From contig CM076189.1 in NCBI GenBank assembly GCA_038277395.1, positions 77,675,421 to 77,739,420 on the forward strand: DNA of 64,000 nucleotides, read 5' to 3'. A program made the position numbers and the translations under genes. The notes under the pieces were generated by a model. It made no database searches, was not told the origin of the DNA, and worked only from the letters and a program-made list of their open reading frames with translations. The DNA comes from Dryocosmus kuriphilus (lineage: Eukaryota; Arthropoda; Insecta; Hymenoptera; Cynipidae). Shown piece by piece: positions 46,751 through 58,500 of the stretch (its first letter is position 1; each line of letters begins with the position of its first letter).

Positions 46751-48678
46751 GTGATGTCTGTCTACGAGCACACGAGCGTCTGTGCCACCTCTACACTGAA
46801 GGTGGACACCCCCCCCCCGTTCGCCGGGCTCCATCTCCCCTCCCCCTCTTCCTCCCTCTGGTCGAGAGTTGTCGAGACTAGTCAGAACCTGTCAATGGCT
46901 CGTACTGTCGACTCACGCCTAAAATTCGGTCACTCGCAGGCGCTAGTCGACGTTGTCGTTATAGTTTCTTCTTATTGTCTCGTCGTTGGTTCTTTTGGTG
47001 GTAGAGATTCTGGTTCTACCTGCACTCCCCTCCTTGGTTTCTATGCCACAGCATTTCGAAATTCGCAAAGAGGGACTTTGTGCAGTGTTCTATATTTGGT
47101 CCTCCAAAGGATTTTGGTCCGAGCGTTTTGCCAACGAGGGCTGACTTTCTGCGATGTTGTCAGGAGGTTCGAAGGCAAAAGGGCTGTCTTTCAGAAAAAG
47201 ACAACGAGCCTTCGTTCGGAGACATTGCCGACGAAGTCCGTTCCAAACTAACAGTTATTTGGGAATCTGCTTCTATCCCAATGATCTCAGAGTAGAGCAT
47301 TAAGTAATGTCTCACAAATCTTCATAAAAAATACGATACGTTGAAAAGTTTATTAAAGAGTAAAACAACTTCTCAAAGTAATAAGGATGAGAAAATCGTT
47401 GCCTTCAAAGAGTACTGCTCTGAATTATTTCACGTGCCCACTTGTAAGTGCGTTAACTTTTCTAGGTGCTCCTGTCCCAAGGAAAAGAAGGTTCCAGCCA
47501 TAGAGCATGCCTTCTATCTTGACCAAAGAGGTAAAAGGCTCAGGGGAATCGCCAGCGTAGATGTCTCTGAAACAAAATTAATACATAAGAAAGCAGAACA
47601 TAATGCAAAAAGAGGCAGACTTGAACGGAGAGAGGGTGGGGAAAGCGTTCCTACTGCATCGGCCTCCACATCTTCCTCTACGATTGATATGGATATAGAT
47701 TTAGATTCCTTCCTTGAGGAAGGTGAAGGGGATAATCCTCCTCCTGAAGTTAAGGTAAAGGTTGATGATTCTGCCGATGATGATGATTTTCAAGACATAT
47801 CACGCAGACTTGTGCAGAGAAAATTATCGGACGCCAGACTTGAGTTATCTGAAGCAGCAGTAGTTGCTCATATATATGGTATAAGTCCACGGGCTGCGGC
47901 AAATTTAAGCTCGTCTATACTCCTCGCTGCCAATCGAGCAGGTATGATCTCCCCGGATATTTCCCAACAAGTACCTAAGTGTCTAGTCATAGATAAAAGT
48001 AAGATAAGGAGCGAGAAAATTAAAACAGGCTCCACGTTGAAGGAGGACTCACGCCATGAGGATTCTATTCGTGGCTTATACTTTGATAGTCGGAAAGACA
48101 AAACATTGACAGCCGCCGGATTTATTAAGGAGGAACACATATCTTTGGTGGCCGAAACAGGTTCTAAATACGTAGGCCATGTCGTCACACCATCGAGCCA
48201 TGCCTAAGATGAGTGTGATTCAACTTATAATTACGTAACAGAAGAACTGAATGGAGGTTTCGATGCAGTGTAGACGTGGGCTGTGACGGTACAAATACGA
48301 ATACGGGCTGGAAGGGAGGAATTATTCGTCTTCTAGAGGAACGACTTGATCGTCCCCTGCAATGGGTTTTCTGTCTATTACATTTCAATGAGCTACCGTT
48401 CAGAAGTCTTTTCGTATTTATTGACTGACCTACCTCTGGGCCGAACAAATACTCAGGGCCAATAGGGAGAAAATTTCCAGCTTGTGAGACCCTCGATGTA
48501 GTAAAGTTTAGACAAGTTGATTGTGACTTACCTGAGATTGAGCCCACTGATCTCAGCTCAGATCAAAGGAATCTTTATTAGATACCAGATGCCATAAGGT
48601 CCGGAGCGTGCTCTCCTGAGCTGGCCTCCCGGAAGATAGGCCCCATCAACATGGCTCGCTGGCTAACAACTGCAAATA

Positions 48679-49822
48679 CAGTCTGTTCCACAAGAAAGAA
48701 TACGCGTTTTCTCGAAAAGTTTTAAAGAAAGCTTTATTTTTCTTTTTTACCCTGAAAAAATGATTTAAAAGTTAGGGAGCACTTACCTTAGTAAATGGTC
48801 CAATCGCCATTATTCTCGATAATGGACTGGCATCTTCTGGGCATGCTTTCGACTAATTTTTCAGCATATTCTAAAGATAGAAAGCGCCACACCTCTCTAA
48901 TTCGTCGAGAGAGCTGCTTGAGGGTGAATACACGCCTTCCTGCAAGTTTTCTCTTAACGACACTTGACACATTTTCAATCGGATTGACATCAGGAGATTG
49001 TGAAGGCCAGGCTAAGGTGATGACGCCATTTTCAGCTTTCCAGTTCTCGCAGAGGCGACTGCAATGTTTGAGATCGTTGTCCTCTTGAAGGATCCAAACC
49101 TCATTATTGGCTCGAAACATCTTTTGGTGCTTTCTGCAGACCTCAGAAGACCATGCTTGTAGATTTTGACCTTTTTTTCCGCGTTCGGGTTCTCAGTGAA
49201 CAGCTCTAAACAGCAAAAACCGCGCTGTGAGAAGCATCCCCAAACGTGGATCTTTACTGGGTGTTTAACAGTTCGCTGGAGGAACCGCTCACCTTTGCCT
49301 GACAAGGCCGTTTTATTGGAAACCATGCCCAAAAGGATGCTTCGTCGGAAAGAATCACATTTGACCAATCGCGATCATTATTTTCCATAGCCCATGACAG
49401 CCGTTTTTGCATGTGCACTCCTGAGAGCAGGGGTTTCTGCCTCGTGCTACGGTACTGCACGTTTGTCTCAGCTAATCTGCGCCTTATGGTGTTTATACTA
49501 ACATCTAATCCCTTCTCCGCTAGCTTAGCCTTGGCTTCGCGCAGCCGTAGAGCGGGGTTGACTTTTTAAGCACTTCAGCAGCAGCTGAGTATGAAAGTTT
49601 TGGTTCGTGTGCATTGCTGCACAAAAAAACAGCTTCGAACCGTTTAGCGTATACTGCACTCACTGCGCAAAATTGTTTACTATCCGACACTTCGAATGAA
49701 ACTGAACCAATTCGGTGGTTTCGCTCTTACCCTTGAAACGTGCAGTCACGCCAAAAAAGAGACGAACAAAAATCTTTCAAACCTTCCGATAAAACGCGTA
49801 TTCTTTCTTGTGGAACAGACTG
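48679..49822 (-). mobile_element. Tc1-like element inserted in the 4.6-kb transposon
   Basis: TIRs CAGTCTGTTCCACAAGAAAG at the left and the inverse at the right, with TA on both sides (48677-48678, 49823-49824). 1,144 bp with one transposase pseudogene. The host reading frame (..LTTAN / RILRLY..) stops at one TA and resumes at the other, so the insertion point is exact. Confidence 0.93.
48788..49690 (-). pseudogene. Tc1-type DD34E transposase, deleted and frameshifted
   Basis: The N-terminus is read from ~49690 (SAVYAKRFEAVFL-type text), but ~35 codons between the HTH and the second DNA-binding part are missing. The frame resumes with EKGLDVSINTIRRRLAETN, then YRSTRQKPLL (49460). First catalytic Asp in ILSDEASFWAWF (~49350); VKHPVKIHVWGCFS follows in another frame; the second Asp in QEDNDLKH and the Glu in SPDVNPIENV, 34 residues apart (DD34E). 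The C-terminus reads CQSIIENNGDWTIY with a stop at 48788. Three frames are used, so it is inactive. Confidence 0.88.
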
Positions 49823-50637
49823 TAGAATTCTGAGATTATATATATATCAACAAAAAGAGCCAAAAAAAACTGCAAGTATTAGTTGAATAACTGCTCAGAT
49901 TATACGCACCTCAGTGGTTCCACATCAGAAGGGATAAGTCTATCGCTGATGTGAGTCGGCACCTCTTCCAAGCAATCAAATTGTCAAGGTTTCTTCCTCT
50001 GCAGTACCGAAATGTGGTAAGCACTTCCATTCTGACAAACGGCTTCTCTGCCATGCCAGAAAATATACTTCGTGGAATGGTAACCGACCCTAGGCTTACC
50101 GTTCGCCAAGACGCACTCACCAAAATCCTGGAAGAAAAACATAAGCAACAGACAACTGATAGATACAATATTGTGTAAAAATTAAGTTTGGAGCTAGTGC
50201 TTACACAGAAATGATTGATTGGGAACAGACAGATGTTTCACTTACCGTACCTCCAATTTTAATTCCTATAACAGAGGATGAACTTACCGCTAATTTATCC
50301 ATGGCCGATGGCTTGGTACCGGACTGGGACTTTACATCTTTCCTTTGTCACACAGAAGCGATGGAAAGAACTGTTAGACTGGTAACAGAGGTGTCCAGAC
50401 AAGACATCGTTCCCGACGCTCGGGACCGACAGATACGCGCCACACTTCTTTCTCGATAGACTGTCAACTTATTTGACACTAAGAAAGACTTTGTGGCTGT
50501 AATTAATGACTTTGAAACTTATATAAGCACGTTCTACATATGGTTGGTTGATTGGGTAGGGCGCGGGTGGAGCCAGATGTGCAGCCACTTCCACGTGGTG
50601 GGCTCTGGGTCACTCGAAGTAGTAGGGCTCTGTGAGC

Positions 50638-51002
50638 TAGGAGCTGCACAAGTATTTAAGTACTTTACTCGACATACACAATTTTTAGCCATTTCCCCCT
50701 CCATTAGGATTGGCATGGGATGACGTTGGCGACTCGGCACGGACCTCTAAGTACCCTTTGATGACTTTTCATTGTAAAGTCACCCTTGGAAGGCATCGGT
50801 ATCGATTTTAAGCCCATTTTTGCAAAACCTTAAATTTGAGTGTTTTTTAGTGAAATTTCGAGATTTCACCCTCAAAGAACAGACTGAAGATATTATCCGA
50901 TTTTAAAATTTCAAAGTGCGCTGAGTTTCAGATTGGACTGGGCCACTTTGCCGCGCCCAGGCGGTTCCTGGACGCACAATGTCGGTTTTTCGCCCCAGCC
51001 TA
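50638..51002. repeat. Right TIR of the 4.6-kb element
   Basis: Inverse of 46384-46750, ending ...CCCCAGCCTA. The inner border is near gagctaggagctgcacaagt. Confidence 0.9.
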
Positions 51003-51525
51003 TTGCTGAAGTGACATATGATCCACTCTTGCTTCTAACAGGGACAGCAAAGGTATGCTTGGAGAAAATACCTACTATGGTAACCAGATACATATAACCA
51101 TTTTTCTCATGGGTACAGAGTATCGTTTCAACCAAATCTGCCTACCAAGTCTCATCTATAACGCGCATTCGCCCGCGACGGCGTACATAATTCTTTCTAT
51201 CAGGTTTATGCAGTTCGGCGAGTACTGCCAACTTCTCCTTATCTATTCTCGAGAGCGTTTAGTCGAGCATTCAACTGAGCAACGAGTTCTGTGTTCGGGA
51301 CTGACAAGTCTTGTTGGATATCAACCTGTAAGCACTTCAGTGTCTCTTAAATTGATTCTTTGATGACACGCAACATCAATTATTACTGTCAATCTCTTCT
51401 CGCATAGACGAGGTGACGCGAAACACTGTACATATCTTGTTTTGAAAAATATGTTATACAATTCCCAAGTTGACTGCGTCGTATTGTTCTTTAGACTAAC
51501 GAACATTACACAATCGCTTGCCATC
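51003..51525 (-). pseudogene. Polinton-type integrase, N-terminal part
   Basis: On the minus strand from about 51245: KLAVLAELHKPDRKNYVRRR, then RVIDETW and a TAG, then ADLVETI, a frameshift, and YMYLVTIVGIFSKHTFAVPV followed by KSGSYVTSA, where the 4.6-kb element begins. The segment carries the first catalytic Asp region (ADLVE). It continues at 46375. Upstream (to 51525) is a helical VDIQQDLSVPNTELVAQLNA stretch in another frame, perhaps an adjacent Polinton ORF. Confidence 0.75.
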
Positions 51526-52080
51526 TACATCACAATGGTTGTGGGAGATGACCTTGAATCAGGCACCAGGAGGCCCACAGTTTGCTGCAGCAGTTGGATT
51601 TAAATGACGTCCAAACACATCGATACTCATCGTGATAGTGATGATATTTTTATGTATGTGCTCCTAGTCTGAGGCTCCAGCTTCCCATAATTCCTCAATA
51701 GCAGTAAATGAACATGATTTCATTATTATGGCATGGTTTACCTGCTACCTGAGATGCTAAGGGTAGGCGAAGGCGATCCTCTTATTCGTTAGGGTCATCC
51801 CAGTAGACACAGCTAGTATACACATTTTTTCTTGCCACCATGTACTGTGGCCATCTGTGTGATACATTGAACAGTTTTATAATAGAGTTCTTGGACATGA
51901 CGTTTTTGCCTTTTCGCACAGAATTAATTGCACTGTACTACACCCTAGTTGTATCTGGAAACAATATTCCCGCTGAAACATATAGCCTACTGCCTCATCA
52001 TACATGACAGTATTACTCAATAGCAGCTCCTTAGTGGTAGCATGAAAATGATGATTTAAGTTGATAGTGGTGGGGGTAAT
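51526..52080. other. Region beside the integrase, no recognised gene
   Basis: Possibly further Polinton remnant. Open frames such as 51877-52134 on the minus strand have no family resemblance. Confidence 0.4.
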
Positions 52081-52084
52081 GCCA

Positions 52085-52265
52085 GTGGTGATGAGGAAAG
52101 TTACAAAAGAGTGGCAAAATTTTGCTGACGTCAATTATCGTGGTATGGATTGGAATGCTGGTGACGCATCCTACAAAGAAGTGAGGCATATAATTCGAGA
52201 TATATTGCGCGGTGCTAATACTGTCTAAGTTAGAGGATGGGAAAAGAAGAGGTGGTCGGACTAGT
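52085..52265 (+). pseudogene. Fragment of an uncharacterised Polinton-associated or exonuclease-like ORF
   Basis: The plus strand reads VTKEWQNFADVNYRGMDWNA, then GDASYKEVRHIIRDILRGA, a stop, and VRGWEKKRW. The pattern '..(M/L)xWxxGxxxYxxv..il.....vyvkG.ekk.wl' recurs in uncharacterised arthropod ORFs that I associate with DEDD-type nuclease folds, from memory. Short and broken. Confidence 0.3.
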
Positions 52266-52319
52266 ATATAGCATTAGCATATGGTGTGTAGTACAAGAAA
52301 TCCATTGCATACGAGTCCA

Positions 52320-53965
52320 AAAAAAAAAAAAATTTGGATATGTTTCAGTCAATTCATTCTAATGAAATAAAAAATTTTCTTATTCGAAACATGATGAAAA
52401 TATTACTACATTCTTTTTCGTTTTACTAAACTTAATTTTGTGTTTTCTAAAACACAAAGCTAAACAAGATTTAATTTCAGACATAAAATGTGAAGTCCTC
52501 AGTGGTTTTCCCACGTATTTCAGCTTAATAATTATTTTATTAAACTCCCATTTTGAATTGTATTAATGATAGTGTAGGTGCTGTATAGAGTTGTATTCTA
52601 CAGGTATAACCTTACAAGTGGCTATGATTCTGCGGTGGTAGTCTGTTGGTGAATTCGTAATTTCTTCTGAGTTCATACGTTCAAACTTGCCGCCGTCCAT
52701 GTGTACTTTCAACCGTTTTCTCTTGGAATTATATGTATTCCTTGAAGAGTCTTCATATTCTCGTCCACTATTGCAAAAACCTCATGTTGATAATACAATA
52801 TATTCTTGTTGACACACCTGCTCGTATGTACGAGGTTAAGCTATTTTCAATCTAATTCGTGTATCTGGAGGAAAAATATATCTTCGAATTTTGAATATAC
52901 GGCTGGTATTCAAACGGGGAATACGCCGAGTGTGTCTATACACGTTCAGTCCGTCATGTGTAGGAATCCTCGGTGGAGGAGATCTAGACTTTTCACGATG
53001 AACAGCCGTGGTAGAAGGACTCGCATCCCTGAAAGGAGAATCTGCAAGAAGAGAAAAGGGAACCATTTTTTTGAGTATGCACATTTGTCAACATAAACAT
53101 AGAGTACCCAAGAAAAGGAGAGCCTTTAACTTTGCAAACACTATTCCCTAATATTTATAGGTTTAAGTTTCCATCTTAGTAGTCCTCCTCTTCGTTCTCC
53201 TCCTCCTCATTTGAAGAAAGCGTAAAAATATTCTCTGATTTAAGGAAAGTCGATTGGCCAATAATATTAATATATGCATTTGGATAGTCAGGATATGCAA
53301 CTAAATAACTCATTACATATATAACTTTTTCAGTAATTGAGTCTACTCTCTGATTAAGTACCAGAGCGATAAAACGCAGCCGTAGCTTATTCTAATAAAT
53401 CTTACCAACACTTATTTTTATCTAACAATTACTGTTATCCTTTAAATTCAACTATCCTTATGCTTCTGTTTGCTTTCTTCAACTAATGAGGAGGATGAAG
53501 AGGTGGAGGATGAGGAAAAGAAGAAGGATAAGGATTTAGTTAAATAAAATACTAAAAATGTAGGTTACTATTGGATATCTCACAAATACGTGAGAAAGAC
53601 CTTGAATTATTTTTGCGCATGTGAGCTGAACAATTAGATCCAAACGCCCGGCCAATCTACTTACGAGCATGGTTGCTTTTGGCCCTTTTTGTTTCACCAT
53701 AACAGTTCAGTTCAATATTCAGATCGAATTCTCCAGATACCGGCACACCTAATTTGTTAAAAAAAGGGCCTATTTATTTTAAAACGTACCCTCAACGTTA
53801 ACGGGTTACAAATTTTAGGATGTAACGTATGAAATTTATGAAGAGGTACGTTAAAGGAACACGGTGGATCTAGAGTGACTTTCAACCAGAAGCGCTTACA
53901 CCTACCCGATTTTTTTCTCTCTACAATTCTGACATACATTTCTCGTGATCATTTTAAAACCAAAA
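52320..53965. repeat. Duplicated segment, copy B
   Basis: Second copy of 18605-20280, same strand, 33.7 kb away. Shared features: the ORF at 52836-53084, the acceptor-like ctcttcttgcag, the acidic tract (cctcctcctcatttgaag at ~53199), the plus-strand acidic tail (53483-53547), and the gttaacgggttacaaatttt box (~53800). Confidence 0.85.
52650..53084 (-). pseudogene. Second copy of the uncharacterised ORF, interrupted
   Basis: Aligns with 18861-19412: DSPFRDASPSTTAVHREKSR, PPRIPTHDGLNVYRHTRRIP, IFKIRRYIFPPDTRIRL, then a stop at 52836 where copy A continues. Homologous text goes on in other frames (QEYIVLST, EVFAIVDENMKTLQGI). Copy B therefore no longer encodes the full protein. Confidence 0.65.
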
Positions 53966-54026
53966 AGAAAATCATGCGGCAAACCGTGTGACTCATGACT
54001 GGCCTGTCTGAAACAAAAAATACAAA

Positions 54027-54221
54027 TAGTTTAGTTAAGATACAATATTCCCGTGTATTTGTCGCGCCCTTTTTGATAAAATTTAAAATTTTAAAAATAT
54101 GGTGAAAACTTTTTCAAACATAAAAAATTTTTTCATCAAATATCCGCCATTTTATTAGAAATTAAAATTTTGACAAAAGTTGCGCGATATGTACAAAAGA
54201 ATATTGTATTTTAACTAATTT
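54027..54221. repeat. ~195-bp foldback (MITE-like)
   Basis: The arms tagttaagatacaatattc...tatttgtcgcgcc...ttaaaatt and the inverse aattaaaatttt...gttgcgcgatatgtac...gaatattgtattttaact are ~75 bp each. Copy A of the duplication lacks it: there the segment passes directly into the array. Confidence 0.7.
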
Positions 54222-54465
54222 TTTTTTCTTTTTTGCTTTAGATAATTTAGTCATGCGTAGCATGTTTCACCTCATAACTACCTTTTCTTTCTAGGGCCTC
54301 TAGAAAATGTACTGTAGCTGGCTTGTTTTCAAATATTTTTACATGAAAAATTACTATAAATATTCGAAACATATGTTTTTCGAACTGGATCATATATTTC
54401 TACAATAAATAAGACCCAACTTAAAAAAAAACTCAAATAGAAAGTTTTTTTGCTTTCTAAGTAAA
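54222..54465. other. AT-rich spacer in copy B
   Basis: No gene recognised. Has no counterpart in copy A and, with the foldback, accounts for the extra ~500 bp before the array. Confidence 0.5.
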
Positions 54466-54469
54466 CGTA

Positions 54470-55085
54470 TCCCCTTAAACACCATAAAAATCACATACGC
54501 GCAGTTGAAATTATTTAAAACCCTAAAAGACCTTAGAACTCCTAAATATCCTTAAATCGCTTTAACCCTTTAAAACACCTTAAAACTCTTAAAATTCCTG
54601 AAGACGCTTAAAGTCATATAATTCTCTTAAAATCGCTTAAAATACTTCAAACACCATAAAGCTCCTAAAAGACATAAAATCCTTTAAGTCTCTTGGAATC
54701 TCGTAAAACCCATTAAATTCCTAAAAATTCTTAAAATTCTCCTTGAAATTTCTTAAATCCCTTTAAATACCTTGAACACCTTTAAAATCCCATAAGCACA
54801 CTCAAAATCGTTGAAAACCCTTAAAATCCCTTAATATTTCTTAAAAGATGTTAATTATTTCAAAGATCTTAGAACTCTCGAAATCCCTCAAATCTCTTAA
54901 AACCTTTCAAATTGAAACTCCTAAAGCACTTTTAAATCGCTTACGACCCTTAAACTCCCATAAAATCCCTTAAACCCCGTAACATACCTTAAAATCTTAA
55001 AATCTCTTAAAACCCTTAAAATTCATGAAATAACATTACAACAGTACCATTAAAATGTTTTTAAATAGTTTTCGAATTCTTGTAA
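54470..55085 (+). repeat. CTTAAAATC-type array B1
   Basis: About 0.6 kb, same orientation and word type as A1, shorter. It ends at the shared boundary gtgcataaaacttctggtgg (55110). Confidence 0.85.
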
Positions 55086-55544
55086 AATTTTTGAAGTCTT
55101 GCAATCCTGTGTGCATAAAACTTCTGGTGGTGAACCGTTAGAAATTATATTTTATAATTTAACTGGCAAATTTCCTTCCTTAATTTCAATTTTCATAGAA
55201 TAGTTTCCAAAATTGCGTAGAAAAGCTAGGAACATTATATATCATAACTGAAATTAAAGCTAATTCTGAAAAAAATGAGGAAACCCTCTTGCTCAACAAA
55301 TTTATAAAATTGTACAGGAAAGCTTGCAAAAGAATTGTTTCAAATTCACATTATTGCAGAAAAAATAAGATTTGGAAAAATATAGTAATGGCAAATGATA
55401 ATTCCGAAATATTAAAGTTATGTTAAATGATGATTAGTAAAATAATTAATAATAATTTGGGGAATGTGCATGTGCAACGTGGAAAATTCAAAAAAATAAC
55501 CAAAATTCATAATAATTATAGAGAAATTAACTTACCTTAAGAAA
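55086..55544. other. Spacer after array B1 with the empty LTR-element site
   Basis: Continuous across attatattttataatttaactgg (55150-55172). At the equivalent point in copy A the 13.2-kb LTR element sits between tatattt and attttataattaactgg. No gene. Confidence 0.8.
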
Positions 55545-58500
55545 GAAGTCGGGGGAAGGGGTGAGAGAGGTGAGGGACAGGGGAAAATAAGAGAGATTAT
55601 GTAAGGGGAAAAGAAGAGAAGTGGGGAAAAAAAGGAATGGAAGATGTGCTATTGGAATATTGCAGGACTGGAAAGAAAGGATAATGAATTTTTAAGAAAG
55701 ATAAGACAATGGGAAGTAGTGGTAATGACGGAAACGTGGGTAGATGAAAAGGGATGGGAGAGGGTAAAGGGAAGATTACCAAAGGGTTATGTATGGAAGA
55801 CGCAAAATGGAAAGAAGAGGAATAAAAAAGGAAGAGCAATGGGAGGTATGGCGATAGGAGTGAGGAAGGAAATGATGACAAAAATAAGAGGCAAGGACGA
55901 GAGGAAAGAAGAAATGGAAGGAATATTAGTGCAAGAGGTAAAGTCGGGGAAGGAGAGTTGGAAGATAGTAGGGGTATATATAAATGGGGATATGCAGGAA
56001 AAATGGGAGAAGATAAAAGAATTGATTGAAGAAAATGAAGAAGAGGTAAGGCTTATAATAGGAGGAGATTTTAATGCAAGGACAGGAGAAAGAGGTGGCA
56101 GGGAATGGGGAGAGGAGAGAGGAAGAAAAAATCAAAGGACAAGACGATAAACGGGGAAGGAAGGAAAATGCTAAAGGGACTAGAAGAAATAGGATGGTTT
56201 ATCTTAAACGGAAGTATAAAAGGAGATGAGGAAGGGGAATATACGAGGCCAGGAGAAAAGAAGGGAACGGTGATTGATTATGTAATAGTGGATGAGGAGG
56301 TAAGAGAATCCATTGAGAAACTAGAAGTGATGGAATATATGGAGTCAGATCATTTCCCAGTGATTGTGACAGTAGAGGGAGAAAAAGGAAGTGAAAATGA
56401 GAACAAGAAGGAAACAAGGGTAAAACGAACAAACAGAGGGGAGTGGTCAAGGGAGGGAAAGGAACAATTTAGGGAAAGGATAAAGAATATGGAAATGGGT
56501 GAGGGTAATGTAAACGAAGAAATGGAAATAATGATAGGAAAGATAAAAAGAGTATTGGAGGAACAAGTAAAAAGGAAAATAGGAAAGAAGGAGGAAGAAA
56601 TGGATGGGATGAGGAATGTAAAGAGAAGAAGAGGCAAGTGAGAAGGAATTAAGAAAGTGGAGAAAAGGAAAAGGTAATGGAGAGGAATACAGGAGGAAAA
56701 AAAGAGAATATATGGAGTTGTGTGACAGAAAAAAAGAGGAGGAAAATAAAAGATTCGAGGAAGAAGTAGAGAAGGCAAGGTCAGAGGAAGATGTGTGGAA
56801 GATAGTAAATAAAGAAAGGAAAGGAAGAAAAAGAGTAAACCAGGATATTGAAATGGAAGAGTGGAAAAAATATTTTATGGAATTGTTAGGAGGGGTAGAG
56901 AAGAAAATTAGGAAAGGAGATAAAGAAGGAAGGGAAAGAGATAAAGAAGAAGAGATAACGAGGGAAGAAATTAGCAAGGTGATAGAAGCAATGAAGGATG
57001 ACAAGGCGCCTGGAGTAGATGAGATTCCAAATGAAGTTTGGAAATATGGGGGAGAAGAGCTAAAGGAATGGGTATGGTTAATGTGCAATAGAGTGCGGAG
57101 AGGGGAAGGATGGCCAGAGTTATGGAAAGAAGGGATAGTGGTGCCGATAGTGAAAAAAGGTAAAGGAGAGGAGGTGAAAGATTATAGAGGAGTGACGTTA
57201 ATGCCGACCCTGTATAAGCTATACGTTTCGGTTCTAGCGGAAAGATTAAAGAAAGAAGTGGAGGAAAAAAGGATAGTGCCGCCGAATCGGACAGGATTCA
57301 GGAAAGGAATGGGGGTGATGGATAATATTTATGTGATGAATTACTTGGTGAATAAAAGGATTAAACGAGAGAAAGGAGGAATGATAGTAATGTTTGTGGG
57401 CCTGAAAGCAGCGTTTGATTCACTGGAGAGAGAAGAAATAGAAAAAGTAATGGTGAAAAAGGGGATAAGAGAGGGGTTAAGAAAGAGAGTATCGGAAATG
57501 TTTAGGGAGACAAAAAGTAGAGTAAAGATAGCAGAGCAAGTAGGAGAGAGTTTCTGGTTGGCAAGAGGGGTGAGACAAGGGTGCCCGCTCAGCCCGTTGC
57601 TATTTAATATAGTGATATCAGACTTGGAGGAACAAATGAGAAAAAAAGGTTGGGGGGGGTGAGGCTGGGAGGTGAAAGGATTTATACCCTGGCATATGCA
57701 GACGAATTGGTGGTGATGGCAGAGGACGAAGAAGGGATGGCAGGGTTAATAACAGGATTAGAAAAATATTTAGATGAGAAAAAGTTGAAGTTAAATGAAG
57801 AAAAGACAAAGATAATGAGGTTTAGAAAAGGAGGGGGAAGAAAAAAGTATGGAGTGGGAGGTGGAAAGGAAGGAAAATAGAAGAGGTAAAGGAGTTCAAA
57901 TATTTGGGATACACTGTACAGAGTAATGGAGATCAAAGAGCACATGTGAGAGAAAGGATAAGGAGAGCGGCAGGGGTAATGAAGCAGATATGGGGCATAG
58001 GGAAAAGAAGATTCGAGAAAGATTGGGAGAGAAGAATGTGGCTATTTGATACGCTAGTATGGCGGGTAGTAGGATATGGAGCAGAAATATGGGGTTGGAA
58101 GGAAAGGGAGGAGATTGAAAGGTTACAAGAGAGGTACATACGATGGACGCTGGGAGTGGACTGGAGAACGCCTGGATATATGGTGAGAGAAGAAGCGCAA
58201 AGGGAAAAATTAGGTATTAAAGCAGTGAAAAGGGCATGGAAATTTGAGGAGATGTTGAGAGATGGAAGGGGTGGGGAGTTGTCAAGAAAGTGTTTGAGGG
58301 AGGTCGAGGAGAGGAGAGGGAGGAGAATGGAATTGTCTAGATGGGAGGAAGAAAGGAAGGAGTCTTTCAGTGATAAAAGTATAAGAGAGGGGACAGAGAT
58401 AAACTTTAAAGAAGTGGAGAGAAGAGAGGGGGAAAGACAATTAATGGAAAGATGGGAGATGATTGAAAGTTCTAAGTATAATAAATGGTATAAGATGGCA

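Larger units (their letters stand above)
47080..50459 (+). pseudogene. Transposase-like gene of a widespread uncharacterised family, split by Tc1
   Basis: The only gene of the 4.6-kb element, presumably its transposase. Order of conserved parts: GPPKDFGPSVLPTRADFL and an EVRSKLTVIWESASIP helix (47080-47292); two stops (TAG 47293, TAA 47308) in an otherwise continuous frame; a Cys cluster CKCVNFSRCSCPKEKKVP (~47450); an acidic linker (DDSADDDDFQD); LYFDSRKDKT and EEHISLVAETGSKYVGH (to 48207). After a shift come GCDGTNTNTGWKGG and LLHFNELPFRSL (48270-48410), then AGRWLTTAN-type text cut by the Tc1 element. Beyond it: LFQAIKLSRFLPLQYRNVV and NGFSAMPENILRGM (49951-50178), MIDWEQTDV, and FLCHTEAMERTVRLVTEVS (50211-50459). 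I recall this architecture from multicopy uncharacterised proteins in cnidarians, aphids and fishes. Catalytic residues are not assigned. Confidence 0.7.
46384..51002 (+). mobile_element. 4.6-kb DNA transposon of unassigned superfamily, long TIRs, 8-bp TSD
   Basis: Ends TAGGCTGGGGCGAAAAACC and its inverse. The flanks TTGCCGAA (46376-46383) and TTGCTGAA (51003-51010) form an 8-bp target duplication with one difference. TIRs are ~365 bp, about 90% identical by eye. The element lies inside the integrase gene, whose reading continues on both sides. It carries one long gene (47080-50459) and was later hit by a Tc1-like element (48679-49822), so its own length is ~3.47 kb. An 8-bp duplication fits hAT-, P- or KDZ-like elements, but the terminal bases and the protein do not let me choose. 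Confidence 0.85.

Noticed and set aside
46670..47251. 193-residue plus-strand frame at the left of the 4.6-kb transposon
   Set aside because: It overlaps the TIR, and the family-like N-terminal text (47080-47295) is in a different frame, so this one is spurious.
46384..51002. Assignment of the 4.6-kb element to hAT on the basis of the 8-bp duplication
   Set aside because: The end TAGGC does not fit the usual hAT terminal pattern, and I cannot find hAT dimerisation motifs in the protein; left unassigned.
56447..57088. Long Ser/Phe/Leu-rich minus-strand frames over the 55-59 kb LINE (also 39.6-41.1 kb)
   Set aside because: The same compositional antisense effect; the plus strand carries endonuclease and RT motifs.
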